From Candidatus Faecalibacterium faecigallinarum (GTDB lineage: Bacteria; Bacillota; Clostridia; Oscillospirales; Ruminococcaceae): a stretch of 64,000 bases of DNA. The stretch lies in NCBI GenBank assembly GCA_019119685.1, contig DWWN01000060.1:1-64000 (forward strand), written 5' to 3'. Of this stretch, positions 47,347-55,893 are shown in pieces (position 1 is the stretch's first letter; each line of letters opens with the position of its first letter). The translations under genes and the position numbers were made by a program. The notes below the pieces were generated by a model. The model worked only from the letters and a program-made list of their open reading frames with translations, ran no database searches and had not been told where the DNA came from.

Positions 47347-47769
47347 TCAAAAGAACACGTCGTAGCTGTCGTACTCCTCCGCCTCGGCCCGCTTGGCCTC
47401 GATCACGGCGGCCGCCTGGGCCAGCTGGCCGGGGGTGGCCCCGCACTCGCTGACCAGGGCCCGCACCGCGGCCGCCAGGTCGCCGCCGAACAGGGTGTCC
47501 AGCCGCTGGCGCATACAGGCCACGCCGTAGGCCCGCCGGGTGACGGTGGGGGTGTAGACGTTGTGGTTGGCCTCCTTGGCGGCGGTCAGCCAGCCCTTGG
47601 CCTCCAGCCGCGTTAAAAAAGTCAGGACGGTGCCCCCCGTCCAGCCGCGGCCTTCCAGCCGGCGGCACACCTCGCGCCGGGTGACGGGCTGGGGGGTGTC
47701 CCACACCGCCAGAAGGACCTGTTCCTCCGCCGCCGAGAGGGGTTTGCAGCGCGCTGGTATCCCGTACAT
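47347..47769 (-). CDS. BlaI/MecI-family transcriptional repressor
   Basis: LSAAEEQVLLAVWDTPQPVTRREVCRRLEGRGWTGGTVLTFLTRLEAKGWLTAAKEANHNVYTPTVTRRAY. Confidence 0.92.
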   Translation of the reverse strand: MYGIPARCKPLSAAEEQVLLAVWDTPQPVTRREVCRRLEGRGWTGGTVLTFLTRLEAKGWLTAAKEANHNVYTPTVTRRAYGVACMRQRLDTLFGGDLAAAVRALVSECGATPGQLAQAAAVIEAKRAEAEEYDSYDVFF

Positions 47770-47794
47770 GGGTCCTCTCTCCTTTTCTTTTGCA

Positions 47795-47804
47795 TACATT
47801 TGTA
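47795..47804. promoter_or_regulatory. BlaI-type operator dyad TACATTTGTA downstream of the blaI -10
   Basis: Matches TACAnnTGTA; lies 12 nt past the blaI -10. Confidence 0.65.
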
Positions 47805-47816
47805 TTTGTTTTGCCC

Positions 47817-47845
47817 ATTATACCACCTTTGCAGGCGGCCTGCAA
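47817..47845 (-). promoter_or_regulatory. blaI promoter
   Basis: Minus strand TTGCAG, 17 bp, TATAAT. Confidence 0.7.
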
Positions 47846-47888
47846 GGGCGGTTTTGGGGTTGAAACGGGGCTTTTTGGCTCTATCTCA

Positions 47889-47931
47889 TACAGTTGTATG
47901 CAATATTGTACGCATATAGCGCACATTTGTG
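47889..47931. promoter_or_regulatory. Second BlaI-type dyad TACAGTTGTA (47889-47898) and degenerate CACATTTGTG (47922-47931)
   Basis: Same dyad architecture in the blaI-serC divergent intergenic region. Confidence 0.5.
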
Positions 47932-47985
47932 TGTTCTGTGGCCGCACACCCCCGGCGCAGGCTCTCTTTTTGTGCAAAAGGGCTC

Positions 47986-48015
47986 TTGTTTTTGGGCCGC
48001 CAAAACCTTTATACT
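47986..48015 (+). promoter_or_regulatory. serC promoter
   Basis: TTGTTT, 18 bp, TATACT. Confidence 0.5.
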
Positions 48016-48078
48016 ATTCATGCGGCGCGGGCCAGCAGCCCCGTCCCGCGGCAAGCTAAGAGAAAGAGGGAATGTACC

Positions 48079-49161
48079 ATGGCTAGAGTATACAATTTCA
48101 GCGCCGGGCCCAGCATGCTGCCCGAGCAGGTGCTTAAGACGGCCCAGGCCGAGATGCTGGACTACCACGGCAGCGGCCAGAGCGTGATGGAAATGAGCCA
48201 CCGCAGCAAGTGGTTCGAGGACATCATACAGAACACCGAGGCCAGCCTGCGCCGGCTGATGCAGATCCCCGACAACTACAAGATCGGCTTTTTCCAGGGC
48301 GGCGCGACCCAGCAGTTCGCCATGGTGCCCCTGAACTTTATGACCACCGGCAAGGCCAACTACATCGTCACCGGCAACTTCTCCAATCTGGCCGCCAAAG
48401 AGGCCGCCAAGTTCGGCGAGGCGAAGGTGGTCGCCTCCAGCAAGGACAAGAACTTCACCTATATCCCCGACGTCAGCGCCATCCCCTACGACTCCGACGC
48501 CAGCTACATCCACATCTGCCAGAACAACACCATTTTCGGCACCCAGTATGTGGAGATCCCCCAGGTGGAGGGCATCCCTCTGGTGGCGGACATGAGCTCG
48601 ATGATCCTGTCCCGCCCGGTGGACGTGACGAAATACGGCTGCATCTACTTCGGCGTCCAGAAAAACGTCGCCCCCGCCGGCATGGCCATCGCCATCATCC
48701 GGGAGGACCTGCTGGGCCATGCCGCCGACACCGTCCCCACCATGATGAACTACACCACCCTCATCAACAAGGACAGCATGTACAACACGCCTCCCTGCTG
48801 GTGCATCTACATGACCGGCCTGGTGCTGGACTACCTCGAGCATGAGGTGGGCGGCCTGGCGGCCATGCAGCAGATCAACGAGGCCAAGGCCAAGGTGCTG
48901 TATGACTACCTCGACAGCCAGAACTTCTATAAGAACCCCGTCGAGCCCCGCTACCGCAGCACCATGAACGTCACCTTTACCAGCCCCGACCCCGACACCG
49001 ACAAAAAGTTCTGCGCCGAGGCCACTGCCGCCGGCCTGGTCAACCTGAAGGGCCACCGGCTGGTGGGCGGGATGCGCGCCTCCATCTACAACGCCATGCC
49101 CCCCGCCGGCATCGACAAGCTGGTGGAATTTATGGAAGCGTTCCGCAAAGCCAACGCCTGA
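48079..49161 (+). CDS. serC: Phosphoserine aminotransferase
   Basis: VYNFSAGPSMLPEQVLKTAQAEMLDYHGSGQSVMEMSHRSKWF; FFQGGATQQFAMVPLNF. Confidence 0.97.
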   Translation: MARVYNFSAGPSMLPEQVLKTAQAEMLDYHGSGQSVMEMSHRSKWFEDIIQNTEASLRRLMQIPDNYKIGFFQGGATQQFAMVPLNFMTTGKANYIVTGNFSNLAAKEAAKFGEAKVVASSKDKNFTYIPDVSAIPYDSDASYIHICQNNTIFGTQYVEIPQVEGIPLVADMSSMILSRPVDVTKYGCIYFGVQKNVAPAGMAIAIIREDLLGHAADTVPTMMNYTTLINKDSMYNTPPCWCIYMTGLVLDYLEHEVGGLAAMQQINEAKAKVLYDYLDSQNFYKNPVEPRYRSTMNVTFTSPDPDTDKKFCAEATAAGLVNLKGHRLVGGMRASIYNAMPPAGIDKLVEFMEAFRKANA

Positions 49162-49179
49162 GCGCAGGGAGGAAAAAGT

Positions 49180-50340
49180 ATGTTTACCATCCAGACACTG
49201 AACGCCATCAGCCCGGTGGGGCTGGCGAAGCTGCCCAAAAACCTGTTCGAGGTGGCGGTGGAGACCGACGCCCCCGACGGCATCCTGGTGCGCAGCGCCG
49301 ACTTGCTGAACGCAGACTTCAAGGAGAACCTGCTGGCCATCGCCCGGGCGGGCGCAGGCGTCAACAACATCCCCCTCGACCGGTGCAGCGAACAGGGCAT
49401 TGTGGTCTTTAACACCCCCGGCGCCAACGCCAACGCCGTGGCCGAGTTGGTGGTGGGTATGCTGATCGCCGGCAGCCGCAACGTGCCGGCGGCCGCGGCC
49501 TGGACCCAGGACCTGGCCGGGGACCCCAACCTGAAAAAAGACGTCGAAAAGGGCAAAAAGCAGTTCGTGGGCAACGAGATTGCCGGCAAGACCCTCGGCG
49601 TCATCGGCCTGGGGGCCATCGGCTCCCGCGTGGCCAACTGCGCGCTGAGCCTGGGCATGGAGGTCTACGGCTACGACCCCTACATCTCCATCGACGCCGC
49701 CTGGAACCTGAGCCGCCGGGTGCACCACTGCGTCAATCTGAACGATATGCTGCCCCTGTGCGACTATCTGACCATCCATGTGCCCTACCTGCCCACCACC
49801 CGCGACACCATCAACGCCCAGACCCTGGCCCTGTGCAAGGACGGCGTCAAGGTGCTGAACTACGCCCGCGGCGAGCTGGTGAACAACGCGGCCATCCTCG
49901 ACGCGCTGGAAAGCGGCAAGGTGTCGGCCTACATGACCGACTTTGCCGCCGAGGAGCTGCTGGGCAAGCCCGGCGTCATCTGCACCCCGCACCTGGGCGC
50001 CTCCACCCCCGAAGCCGAGGACAACTGCGCCATTATGGCCGCGCAGGAGCTGAGCGACTACCTGCGCAACGGCAACATCACCCACTCGGTGAATATGCCC
50101 GACGTGCAGCAGCCCCGCGCGGGCGGACGCCGCATCTGCGTCATCCACCGCAACGAGCCGGGCGTCATCAGCCAGATCACCGCCCTGACCACCGCCGCCG
50201 GCCTGAACATCGAGAACATGGTCAACAAGTCCAAAAAAGACATGGCCTACACCATGCTGGACGTCACCGGCACCACCGACGGCACCCTCCGGGAGAAGCT
50301 CTCCGGCATCCCCGCCGTCATCCGGGTGCGCATCCTGTAA
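49180..50340 (+). CDS. serA: D-3-phosphoglycerate dehydrogenase with ACT domain
   Basis: GAGVNNIPLDRCSEQGIVVFNTPGANANAVAELV, LGVIGLGAIGSRVAN, ACT tail RICVIHRNEPGVISQITAL. Confidence 0.95.
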   Translation: MFTIQTLNAISPVGLAKLPKNLFEVAVETDAPDGILVRSADLLNADFKENLLAIARAGAGVNNIPLDRCSEQGIVVFNTPGANANAVAELVVGMLIAGSRNVPAAAAWTQDLAGDPNLKKDVEKGKKQFVGNEIAGKTLGVIGLGAIGSRVANCALSLGMEVYGYDPYISIDAAWNLSRRVHHCVNLNDMLPLCDYLTIHVPYLPTTRDTINAQTLALCKDGVKVLNYARGELVNNAAILDALESGKVSAYMTDFAAEELLGKPGVICTPHLGASTPEAEDNCAIMAAQELSDYLRNGNITHSVNMPDVQQPRAGGRRICVIHRNEPGVISQITALTTAAGLNIENMVNKSKKDMAYTMLDVTGTTDGTLREKLSGIPAVIRVRIL

Positions 50341-50364
50341 AAGCGCCCCTCCCCTGAACGCCAA

Positions 50365-50408
50365 CAGCCCCCGCCTTTCCCAAGTGGAAGGACGGGGGCT
50401 GTTTTTTG
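50365..50408 (+). terminator. serCA terminator
   Basis: cagcccccgcctttcccaagtggaaggacgggggctgtttttt. Confidence 0.85.
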
Positions 50409-50411
50409 GCT

Positions 50412-51893
50412 TTATTCCAGGTTGATCTCTTTGGCGTATTCTTCCAGCAGCTCGCGCTCGAGGAAGGGGGTCTTGACCCCCATGCGGTCCCGGTAGGTCT
50501 CGTGGCCCTTGCCGATGACGGCAATCAGGTCGCCGGGCTGGGCGTGGTCCACCGCGTAGTGCAGCGCGTCCAGCCGGTCGGGGATCTCGACGAACTTGGC
50601 ATCGGGGTTGCCTTTCAGCATCCCCTGCCGGATGTCGGCCAGGATGTCCTCCACCTTTTCAAAGCGGTTGTTGTCCTCGGTCAGGATGGAGAAGTCCGCC
50701 ATTTTGGCGCAGATCTCCCCCATGCCGTACCGGCGCAGCTTGGAGCGGTTGCCCCCGCAGCCGAACACCACCACCAGACGGTGGGGGTGGTAGGCCCGCA
50801 GGGTGGTCAGCAGGCTCTCGGTGGACACTTCGTTGTGGGCGTAGTCCAACAGGATGGTGAATTTTTTGCTGATGGGCACCAGCTCCACCCGGCCCTTGAC
50901 CACGCAGCGGCCCAGGCCGTCGTGGATGGCGCTGTCGGGCAGGCCCAGTTCCCGGCCCACCGCCAGGGCGGCCAGCGCGTTGTAGACGCTGAACTCGCCC
51001 GGCATATTCACCTTGACGTCCATCTCATCCTTGCCGCTGACGTGGAAGGCCACGCCCAGAAAGTCGTGGTCCCGCAGCAGGCGGCAGTCCGAAGCGCGGT
51101 AATCGGCCTGCTGGTGCATCCCGTAGGTCACCAGGCGGCAGGTGTGGCCTTCCAGCAGGGCCTCGGTGTTGGGGTCGTCCGCATTGACGATGCCCAGGCT
51201 GCACCGCTGGAACAGCTGGCCCTTCCAGCTGCGGTATTCCTCAAAGCTGGCGTGCTCGCCGGGGCCGATGTGGTCGGGAGAAAGATTGGTGAACACCCCC
51301 ACGTCGTAGTGGATGCCCCCCACCCGGTCCATCATCAGGCCCTGGCTGGACACTTCCATCACCACCGTGTCACACCCGGCGTCCACAAAGGTGCGGAAGA
51401 TCTTCTGCAGCTCGTAGCTCTCGGGGGTGGTGTTGGCGGTGTCCTCGTGGCGGCCCATGTAGTACACGCCGTTGGTGCCGATCATGCCCACCTTGTGCCC
51501 GGCGGCTTCCAGCACGCTGCGGATCATGTGGGCGGTGGTGGTCTTGCCCTTGGTGCCGGTGACGCCGATCATGGTCATCTGGCGGGAAGGGTTGCCGAAC
51601 AGGTTGGCGCTCATCAGGGCCATGGCATGGCGGCTGCTGGCCACCTTGAGGACCGTGACCCCTTCCAGCCCGGTCAGGTCGATGTCGTGCTGGATGACCA
51701 GGGCCGCCGCCCCTTTGGCGGCGCAGTCGGCCGCAAAGTCGTGGCTGTCCCGCTGGGTGCCCACGATGCAGACGAACAGCACCCCCGGGGCGGCCTTGCG
51801 GCTGTCGTAAATGACATCGGTGATCTCGGTGTCCATGCTGCCCTGTACCAGGGTGCAGTCCACCCCCTGCGTCAACGCGGATAACTTCATCAT
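50412..51893 (-). CDS. murE: UDP-MurNAc-tripeptide ligase (MurE)
   Basis: GVTGTKGKTTTAHMIRSVL, TTPESYELQKIF, FGCGGNRSKLRRYGMGEI...TEDNNRFEKVEDILADI, IGKGHETYR. Confidence 0.94.
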   Translation of the reverse strand: MMKLSALTQGVDCTLVQGSMDTEITDVIYDSRKAAPGVLFVCIVGTQRDSHDFAADCAAKGAAALVIQHDIDLTGLEGVTVLKVASSRHAMALMSANLFGNPSRQMTMIGVTGTKGKTTTAHMIRSVLEAAGHKVGMIGTNGVYYMGRHEDTANTTPESYELQKIFRTFVDAGCDTVVMEVSSQGLMMDRVGGIHYDVGVFTNLSPDHIGPGEHASFEEYRSWKGQLFQRCSLGIVNADDPNTEALLEGHTCRLVTYGMHQQADYRASDCRLLRDHDFLGVAFHVSGKDEMDVKVNMPGEFSVYNALAALAVGRELGLPDSAIHDGLGRCVVKGRVELVPISKKFTILLDYAHNEVSTESLLTTLRAYHPHRLVVVFGCGGNRSKLRRYGMGEICAKMADFSILTEDNNRFEKVEDILADIRQGMLKGNPDAKFVEIPDRLDALHYAVDHAQPGDLIAVIGKGHETYRDRMGVKTPFLERELLEEYAKEINLE

Positions 51894-53308
51894 TCTTCCT
51901 CCTGTTGTGTCCCGGCGGGCTGCGTCTCCTGGCCGGCTGCGTCGTCCGCACCGGCCTCCCCGCCGTCCTCCGGGCCTTCTGCCGGGACGCCGTCCGTCCC
52001 GGGCTGCTCCTCTGCCGCACCGGTCTCACCGGCGGGCAGTTCCGTCCCGGTCGTGTCCTCCTCCGGGACGACGTAGCCCGAAGGCAGGGTCGGGCTGCCC
52101 TGTGCAAAGATCGCCTGCAGGCTGCCGTCGGTGCGCAGGTGGCTGCAGTCCAGCCGGCCGGTGTCGGTGGGGGCGCAGCCCTTGCCCTCCTTGTTCAGCA
52201 GCATATATTCGGCGTAGTCCAGTTTATAATCCAGCTCGTTCAGGGTGCCCAGCAGCACGCTGATGCGGTCCTGATACAAAAAGGCCAGCTGTTCCACGTC
52301 GGCAAATTCCACCCGCGTCACATCCGCCATCAGGTCCCGCTGTTCCAGGGCATCCAGCAGCGTCTGCAGCGCCTGGATGCGGCTGTCCGTCTGGGGCTCC
52401 GCCGCCTGCTGGCTGGACGCCGCAGTGCTTCCGGCGCTGTCCGCCGTCTCGGGCGGGACATAGGACAGCTGGTCGCCGGGGGTCGTGCTGACCGGGTCCC
52501 CGCCGTAGAGGACGGGCAGGTCGGGCTGTTCCGTCTCGGCCGAGAGGATCTTGAGGTCCGCCGACAGGCTGATCCAGCCGCCGGGGGACGGCATGGTGTA
52601 AACGGGGGTGGCGGGCGTCACCCGGACCACCACCGTGCTGGGGTAGATCCGCTCCACCGAGATGTGTTCCAGCAGGGGGAACGCCTTTTCCAGCGCCGCG
52701 GCCTTGGCGGCTGGGTCAAAGCTGAAAATGTTTTCTTCCAGCTGGACCCCGAGGGCGTCCAAAATTTCGCTGCTGGTATAGGGGCTGGACTGATCCAGCG
52801 CAGCGCCGGACGCCGTCTGCACCTGGATGGCGTTGATCTTGAACAGCATGGTCATGGTCAGATAGACGCCGGCGGCGGCCACGCAGAGCACCAGGGCTAT
52901 GGCGGTCAGCCGGCGCAGCATCCGGCGGCGGCGCAGCATCTTGCGGGTGACTTTGCGCCGGCGGCGCACTTCCCTGCGCTGCACGGTCTGGGCCGGACGC
53001 TGCCGGACCGGCCGTGCCTGCTGAGGGCGGCCGGACGCCGCCGGGCGGGGCCTCTGCCCCGAAGGCCGCTGGTTCGCCGGACGGGCCGATGGCCGGGCCT
53101 GCCCGGTGGGGAACTGGACTGTATTGTCCCGGTAGCCGCCCCCCACATGGTAGGACGGGGCCGGGTTCTCTACGTCGTAGAGTGCAGGCCGGCGGCCGCC
53201 GCTCACCTCCAGCGGAGGGCGGGACGGCCGGCTTTGGGCAGGGCGCCTCGCCTGCCCTGCCGCGGGGCGGACGGGCTGCCCAGTCCGCTTTCGCTTTTTA
53301 GCGGGCAT
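51890..53308 (-). CDS. ftsQ: FtsQ/DivIB-type POTRA division protein with long basic N-terminus
   Basis: R/P/Q-rich N-terminus, one TM (LTAIALVLCVAAAGVYLTMTMLF), POTRA-like INAIQVQ...YTSSEILDALGVQLEENIFSFD...LEHISVERIYPSTVVVRVTPATP. Lies between murG and murE. Confidence 0.85.
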   Translation of the reverse strand: MPAKKRKRTGQPVRPAAGQARRPAQSRPSRPPLEVSGGRRPALYDVENPAPSYHVGGGYRDNTVQFPTGQARPSARPANQRPSGQRPRPAASGRPQQARPVRQRPAQTVQRREVRRRRKVTRKMLRRRRMLRRLTAIALVLCVAAAGVYLTMTMLFKINAIQVQTASGAALDQSSPYTSSEILDALGVQLEENIFSFDPAAKAAALEKAFPLLEHISVERIYPSTVVVRVTPATPVYTMPSPGGWISLSADLKILSAETEQPDLPVLYGGDPVSTTPGDQLSYVPPETADSAGSTAASSQQAAEPQTDSRIQALQTLLDALEQRDLMADVTRVEFADVEQLAFLYQDRISVLLGTLNELDYKLDYAEYMLLNKEGKGCAPTDTGRLDCSHLRTDGSLQAIFAQGSPTLPSGYVVPEEDTTGTELPAGETGAAEEQPGTDGVPAEGPEDGGEAGADDAAGQETQPAGTQQEEE

Positions 53309-53336
53309 ACCGCGCCGCCTCCTTTCTATGATGTGC

Positions 53337-54464
53337 TTACGGCGTGCGCACGAGGGCGCGCAGGCGGGACGTGATCTGGTCCAGACTGTCGTCCACCGAG
53401 AGGGTGCGGGCATTGCGGCCCATCCGGGCCAGCTTGCCGTCCTCGTCCAGCAGGGTCTTGACCTCGGCCACCAGCTTTTCGCCGGTGAGGTCCTTTTCCT
53501 CAATGACCACGGCGGCGTCCACCTTGGCCAGCTCGAGGGCGTTGTAATACTGGTGGTTCTCGGCCACGTTGGGGCTGGGGATCAGGATGGCCGCCCGGCC
53601 GGCGGCTTCCAGCTCGGCCAGGGTGAGCGCGCCCGCCCGGCTGATGACCAGGTCGGCCGCCGACAAAAGTTCGGGCATATTGTCGATGTATTCCCGCACC
53701 ACCAGGCTGTCCCCGCGGGCAAAGCCCTTCTGCTTTTCCAGGTCCTGGAACAGCTGCACCCCGTACTGGCCGGTGGCGTGCAGATGGAGGATGTTCCGCT
53801 TTTCCTTCTGCTCCCAGGCGCACAGGCCGGCCACCACCTCGTTGATGCGGCGGGCCCCCAGGCTGCCCCCGAAGGAGAGGATGACGGTCCGGTCCCCGGC
53901 GTTCAGTCTGGCGCGGGCCTCATCCCGGCGGCGGGCCCAGTCGAACACCTCAGGGCGGACGGGGTTGCCCACCACCACGGTCTTGTCGGGGGCTCCCAGC
54001 CGGTCGGCCCCGGCCTGGACCGCCGCAAACACCAGGTCCACCTCGGGGGCCAGCAGCTTGTTGGTCACGCCGGGAAAAGCGTTCTGTTCATGGATGGCCG
54101 TCTTGATGCCCCGCTTGGCCGCCGCGCGGACCACCGGTCCCGAGACATAGCCCCCGCACCCGATGACCAGGTCGGGGTCCACCTCATTGAGGATGGCCTT
54201 GCACCTCGGCCCCGAGCGGGCCAGGTTCCAGATCGTGACGGCGTTGCGCCGCAGGTTTTCCAGCGAGGGCCGCCGCTGGAAGCCGGTCACTTCGATGTGG
54301 TGGAAGGGGTATCCCGCCTGGGTGACCAGACGGTACTCCATCCCCTCTTTGCGGCCGGCAAAGTGGATCTCGGCGGCGGGGTCGGCCGCACGCAGCGCCC
54401 CCGCGATGGCGAGGGCCGGGTTGATATGGCCGGCCGTGCCGCCGGCAGCGATCAATACGCGCAT
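53337..54464 (-). CDS. murG: Undecaprenyldiphospho-MurNAc-pentapeptide GlcNAc transferase
   Basis: MRVLIAAGGTAGHINPALAIAGAL; LSFGGSLGARRINEVV; SRAGALTLAELEAAGRAAILIPSPNVAENHQ. Confidence 0.97.
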   Translation of the reverse strand: MRVLIAAGGTAGHINPALAIAGALRAADPAAEIHFAGRKEGMEYRLVTQAGYPFHHIEVTGFQRRPSLENLRRNAVTIWNLARSGPRCKAILNEVDPDLVIGCGGYVSGPVVRAAAKRGIKTAIHEQNAFPGVTNKLLAPEVDLVFAAVQAGADRLGAPDKTVVVGNPVRPEVFDWARRRDEARARLNAGDRTVILSFGGSLGARRINEVVAGLCAWEQKEKRNILHLHATGQYGVQLFQDLEKQKGFARGDSLVVREYIDNMPELLSAADLVISRAGALTLAELEAAGRAAILIPSPNVAENHQYYNALELAKVDAAVVIEEKDLTGEKLVAEVKTLLDEDGKLARMGRNARTLSVDDSLDQITSRLRALVRTP

Positions 54465-54561
54465 GATTGATTCCTCCTGTCCGGGTGTGCCGGACCGCGC
54501 AAAAAATCCCGTCCGTCTTGGTTTACAGGCGGGATATAAGCTGTTTTGCTGTACGCCCCGT

Positions 54562-55881
54562 TCAGTTCAAACCTCCGGCGCGGCGGCTGCCGGGCCGGCG
54601 GATGCCGTCCAGAGTGATGGGCGGGCGGGACGCCTGCCGGGCCTTTTCCTCCTGGGCTTCGCGCGCGGCGCGGCGGATCGCCGACACCTTCGCGCCGTTG
54701 CGCCCGATGTGGATCATGACGCCCATCTCGGCCATGAGCAGCAGCAGACTGGTGCCGCCCGAGGAGAAGAAGGGCAGGCTGATGCCGGTGTTGGGCAGGG
54801 TGTTGGTGACGACGGCCACGTTGCAGAACACCTGCCAGCCCACCTGGGCCATGATGCCCACGCCCACCAGGGTGCTGAAGCGGTCCCCCGCCTGGAAGGC
54901 GATCATGAACCCCTGCACCAGCAGCAGCACGAACAGCAGGATGACCACCACGGCCCCCACAAAGCCCAGCTCCTCACAGACGACGCTGAAGATAAAGTCG
55001 TTGGTGCACTCGGGCAGCCAGAGCTGCTTTTCCACGCTGTTGCCCAGGCCCAGGCCGGTCAGCCCGCCCGAGCCGATGGCGTACAGGCTCTGCAGGGTCT
55101 GGTCGGTCATCTTGCTCATGTCGCTGGTCCAGCCGTCCAGTCGGTCCTGCAGGTAGGGGATGGAGTCGATGTGGGACAGCAGCGTCTCCAGCAGAAACAC
55201 CGCGCTGACCGCGCCGCCGTAGGTGATGATGCCGCCGCTGCCGTTCAGCAGCAGGATGCTGCCCACGATGGCGCACATCAGCACGATGCCCGACATATGG
55301 GGCTCCAGCACCAGCAAAAGCACCACCGGCACCAGCGGCAGCAGGGGGATGGCCAGTTCCCGGACGAGCTTCTGGTACAGCCACCCGCCCGCTCCCAGAT
55401 GGGCGCCGCCCTCCCGCGGGATGGGACGGCGGGTGCGGCTGGCCAAGTGGGCGGTGAGCAGGATCATTTCAAACTTGACCAGCTCCGACACCTGCAGGGT
55501 GGGCAGGCCGCGGATGTTCAGCCAGCGGCGGCAGCCGTTGAGCGGCTCGCAGAACAGCACCGCCACCAGCAGCACCAGGCTGACGAGGTAGCCCGCCCAC
55601 ACGAACTTGCGGATGAACCGCAGGTCAAAATACGAAAACAGGAACATCACCCCTACCCCGATCAGGGCGTAAAGGGCCTGCGACTTGATGTAGTGAAAGC
55701 TGTCCCCCATGCGGAGATAGCCGGTGGTATAGCTGGCGCTGAACAGCATCACCAGCCCGAATATGACGATCAGCGCCAAAGTGGCCAGCCAGCTGATGAG
55801 CAGCGGGGTCCAGGGGCCGGGGTCGCGCTGAAGGATCACCACCGGCCCGCCGGGGTCGGCGCGGCGTCTTGCTATCGCCAT
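54562..55881 (-). CDS. ftsW: FtsW/RodA/SpoVE family SEDS protein
   Basis: VMLFSASYTTGYLRMGDSFHYIKSQALYALIGV...WLNIRGLPTLQVSELVKFEMILLTAH...NVAVVTNTLPNTGISLPFFSSGGTSLLLLM. Confidence 0.95.
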   Translation of the reverse strand: MAIARRRADPGGPVVILQRDPGPWTPLLISWLATLALIVIFGLVMLFSASYTTGYLRMGDSFHYIKSQALYALIGVGVMFLFSYFDLRFIRKFVWAGYLVSLVLLVAVLFCEPLNGCRRWLNIRGLPTLQVSELVKFEMILLTAHLASRTRRPIPREGGAHLGAGGWLYQKLVRELAIPLLPLVPVVLLLVLEPHMSGIVLMCAIVGSILLLNGSGGIITYGGAVSAVFLLETLLSHIDSIPYLQDRLDGWTSDMSKMTDQTLQSLYAIGSGGLTGLGLGNSVEKQLWLPECTNDFIFSVVCEELGFVGAVVVILLFVLLLVQGFMIAFQAGDRFSTLVGVGIMAQVGWQVFCNVAVVTNTLPNTGISLPFFSSGGTSLLLLMAEMGVMIHIGRNGAKVSAIRRAAREAQEEKARQASRPPITLDGIRRPGSRRAGGLN

Positions 55882-55893
55882 AACAGCACCTCC

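Noticed and set aside
47881-50364. 827-aa minus-strand ORF
   Set aside because: Antisense shadow of serC and serA, which have clear family motifs.
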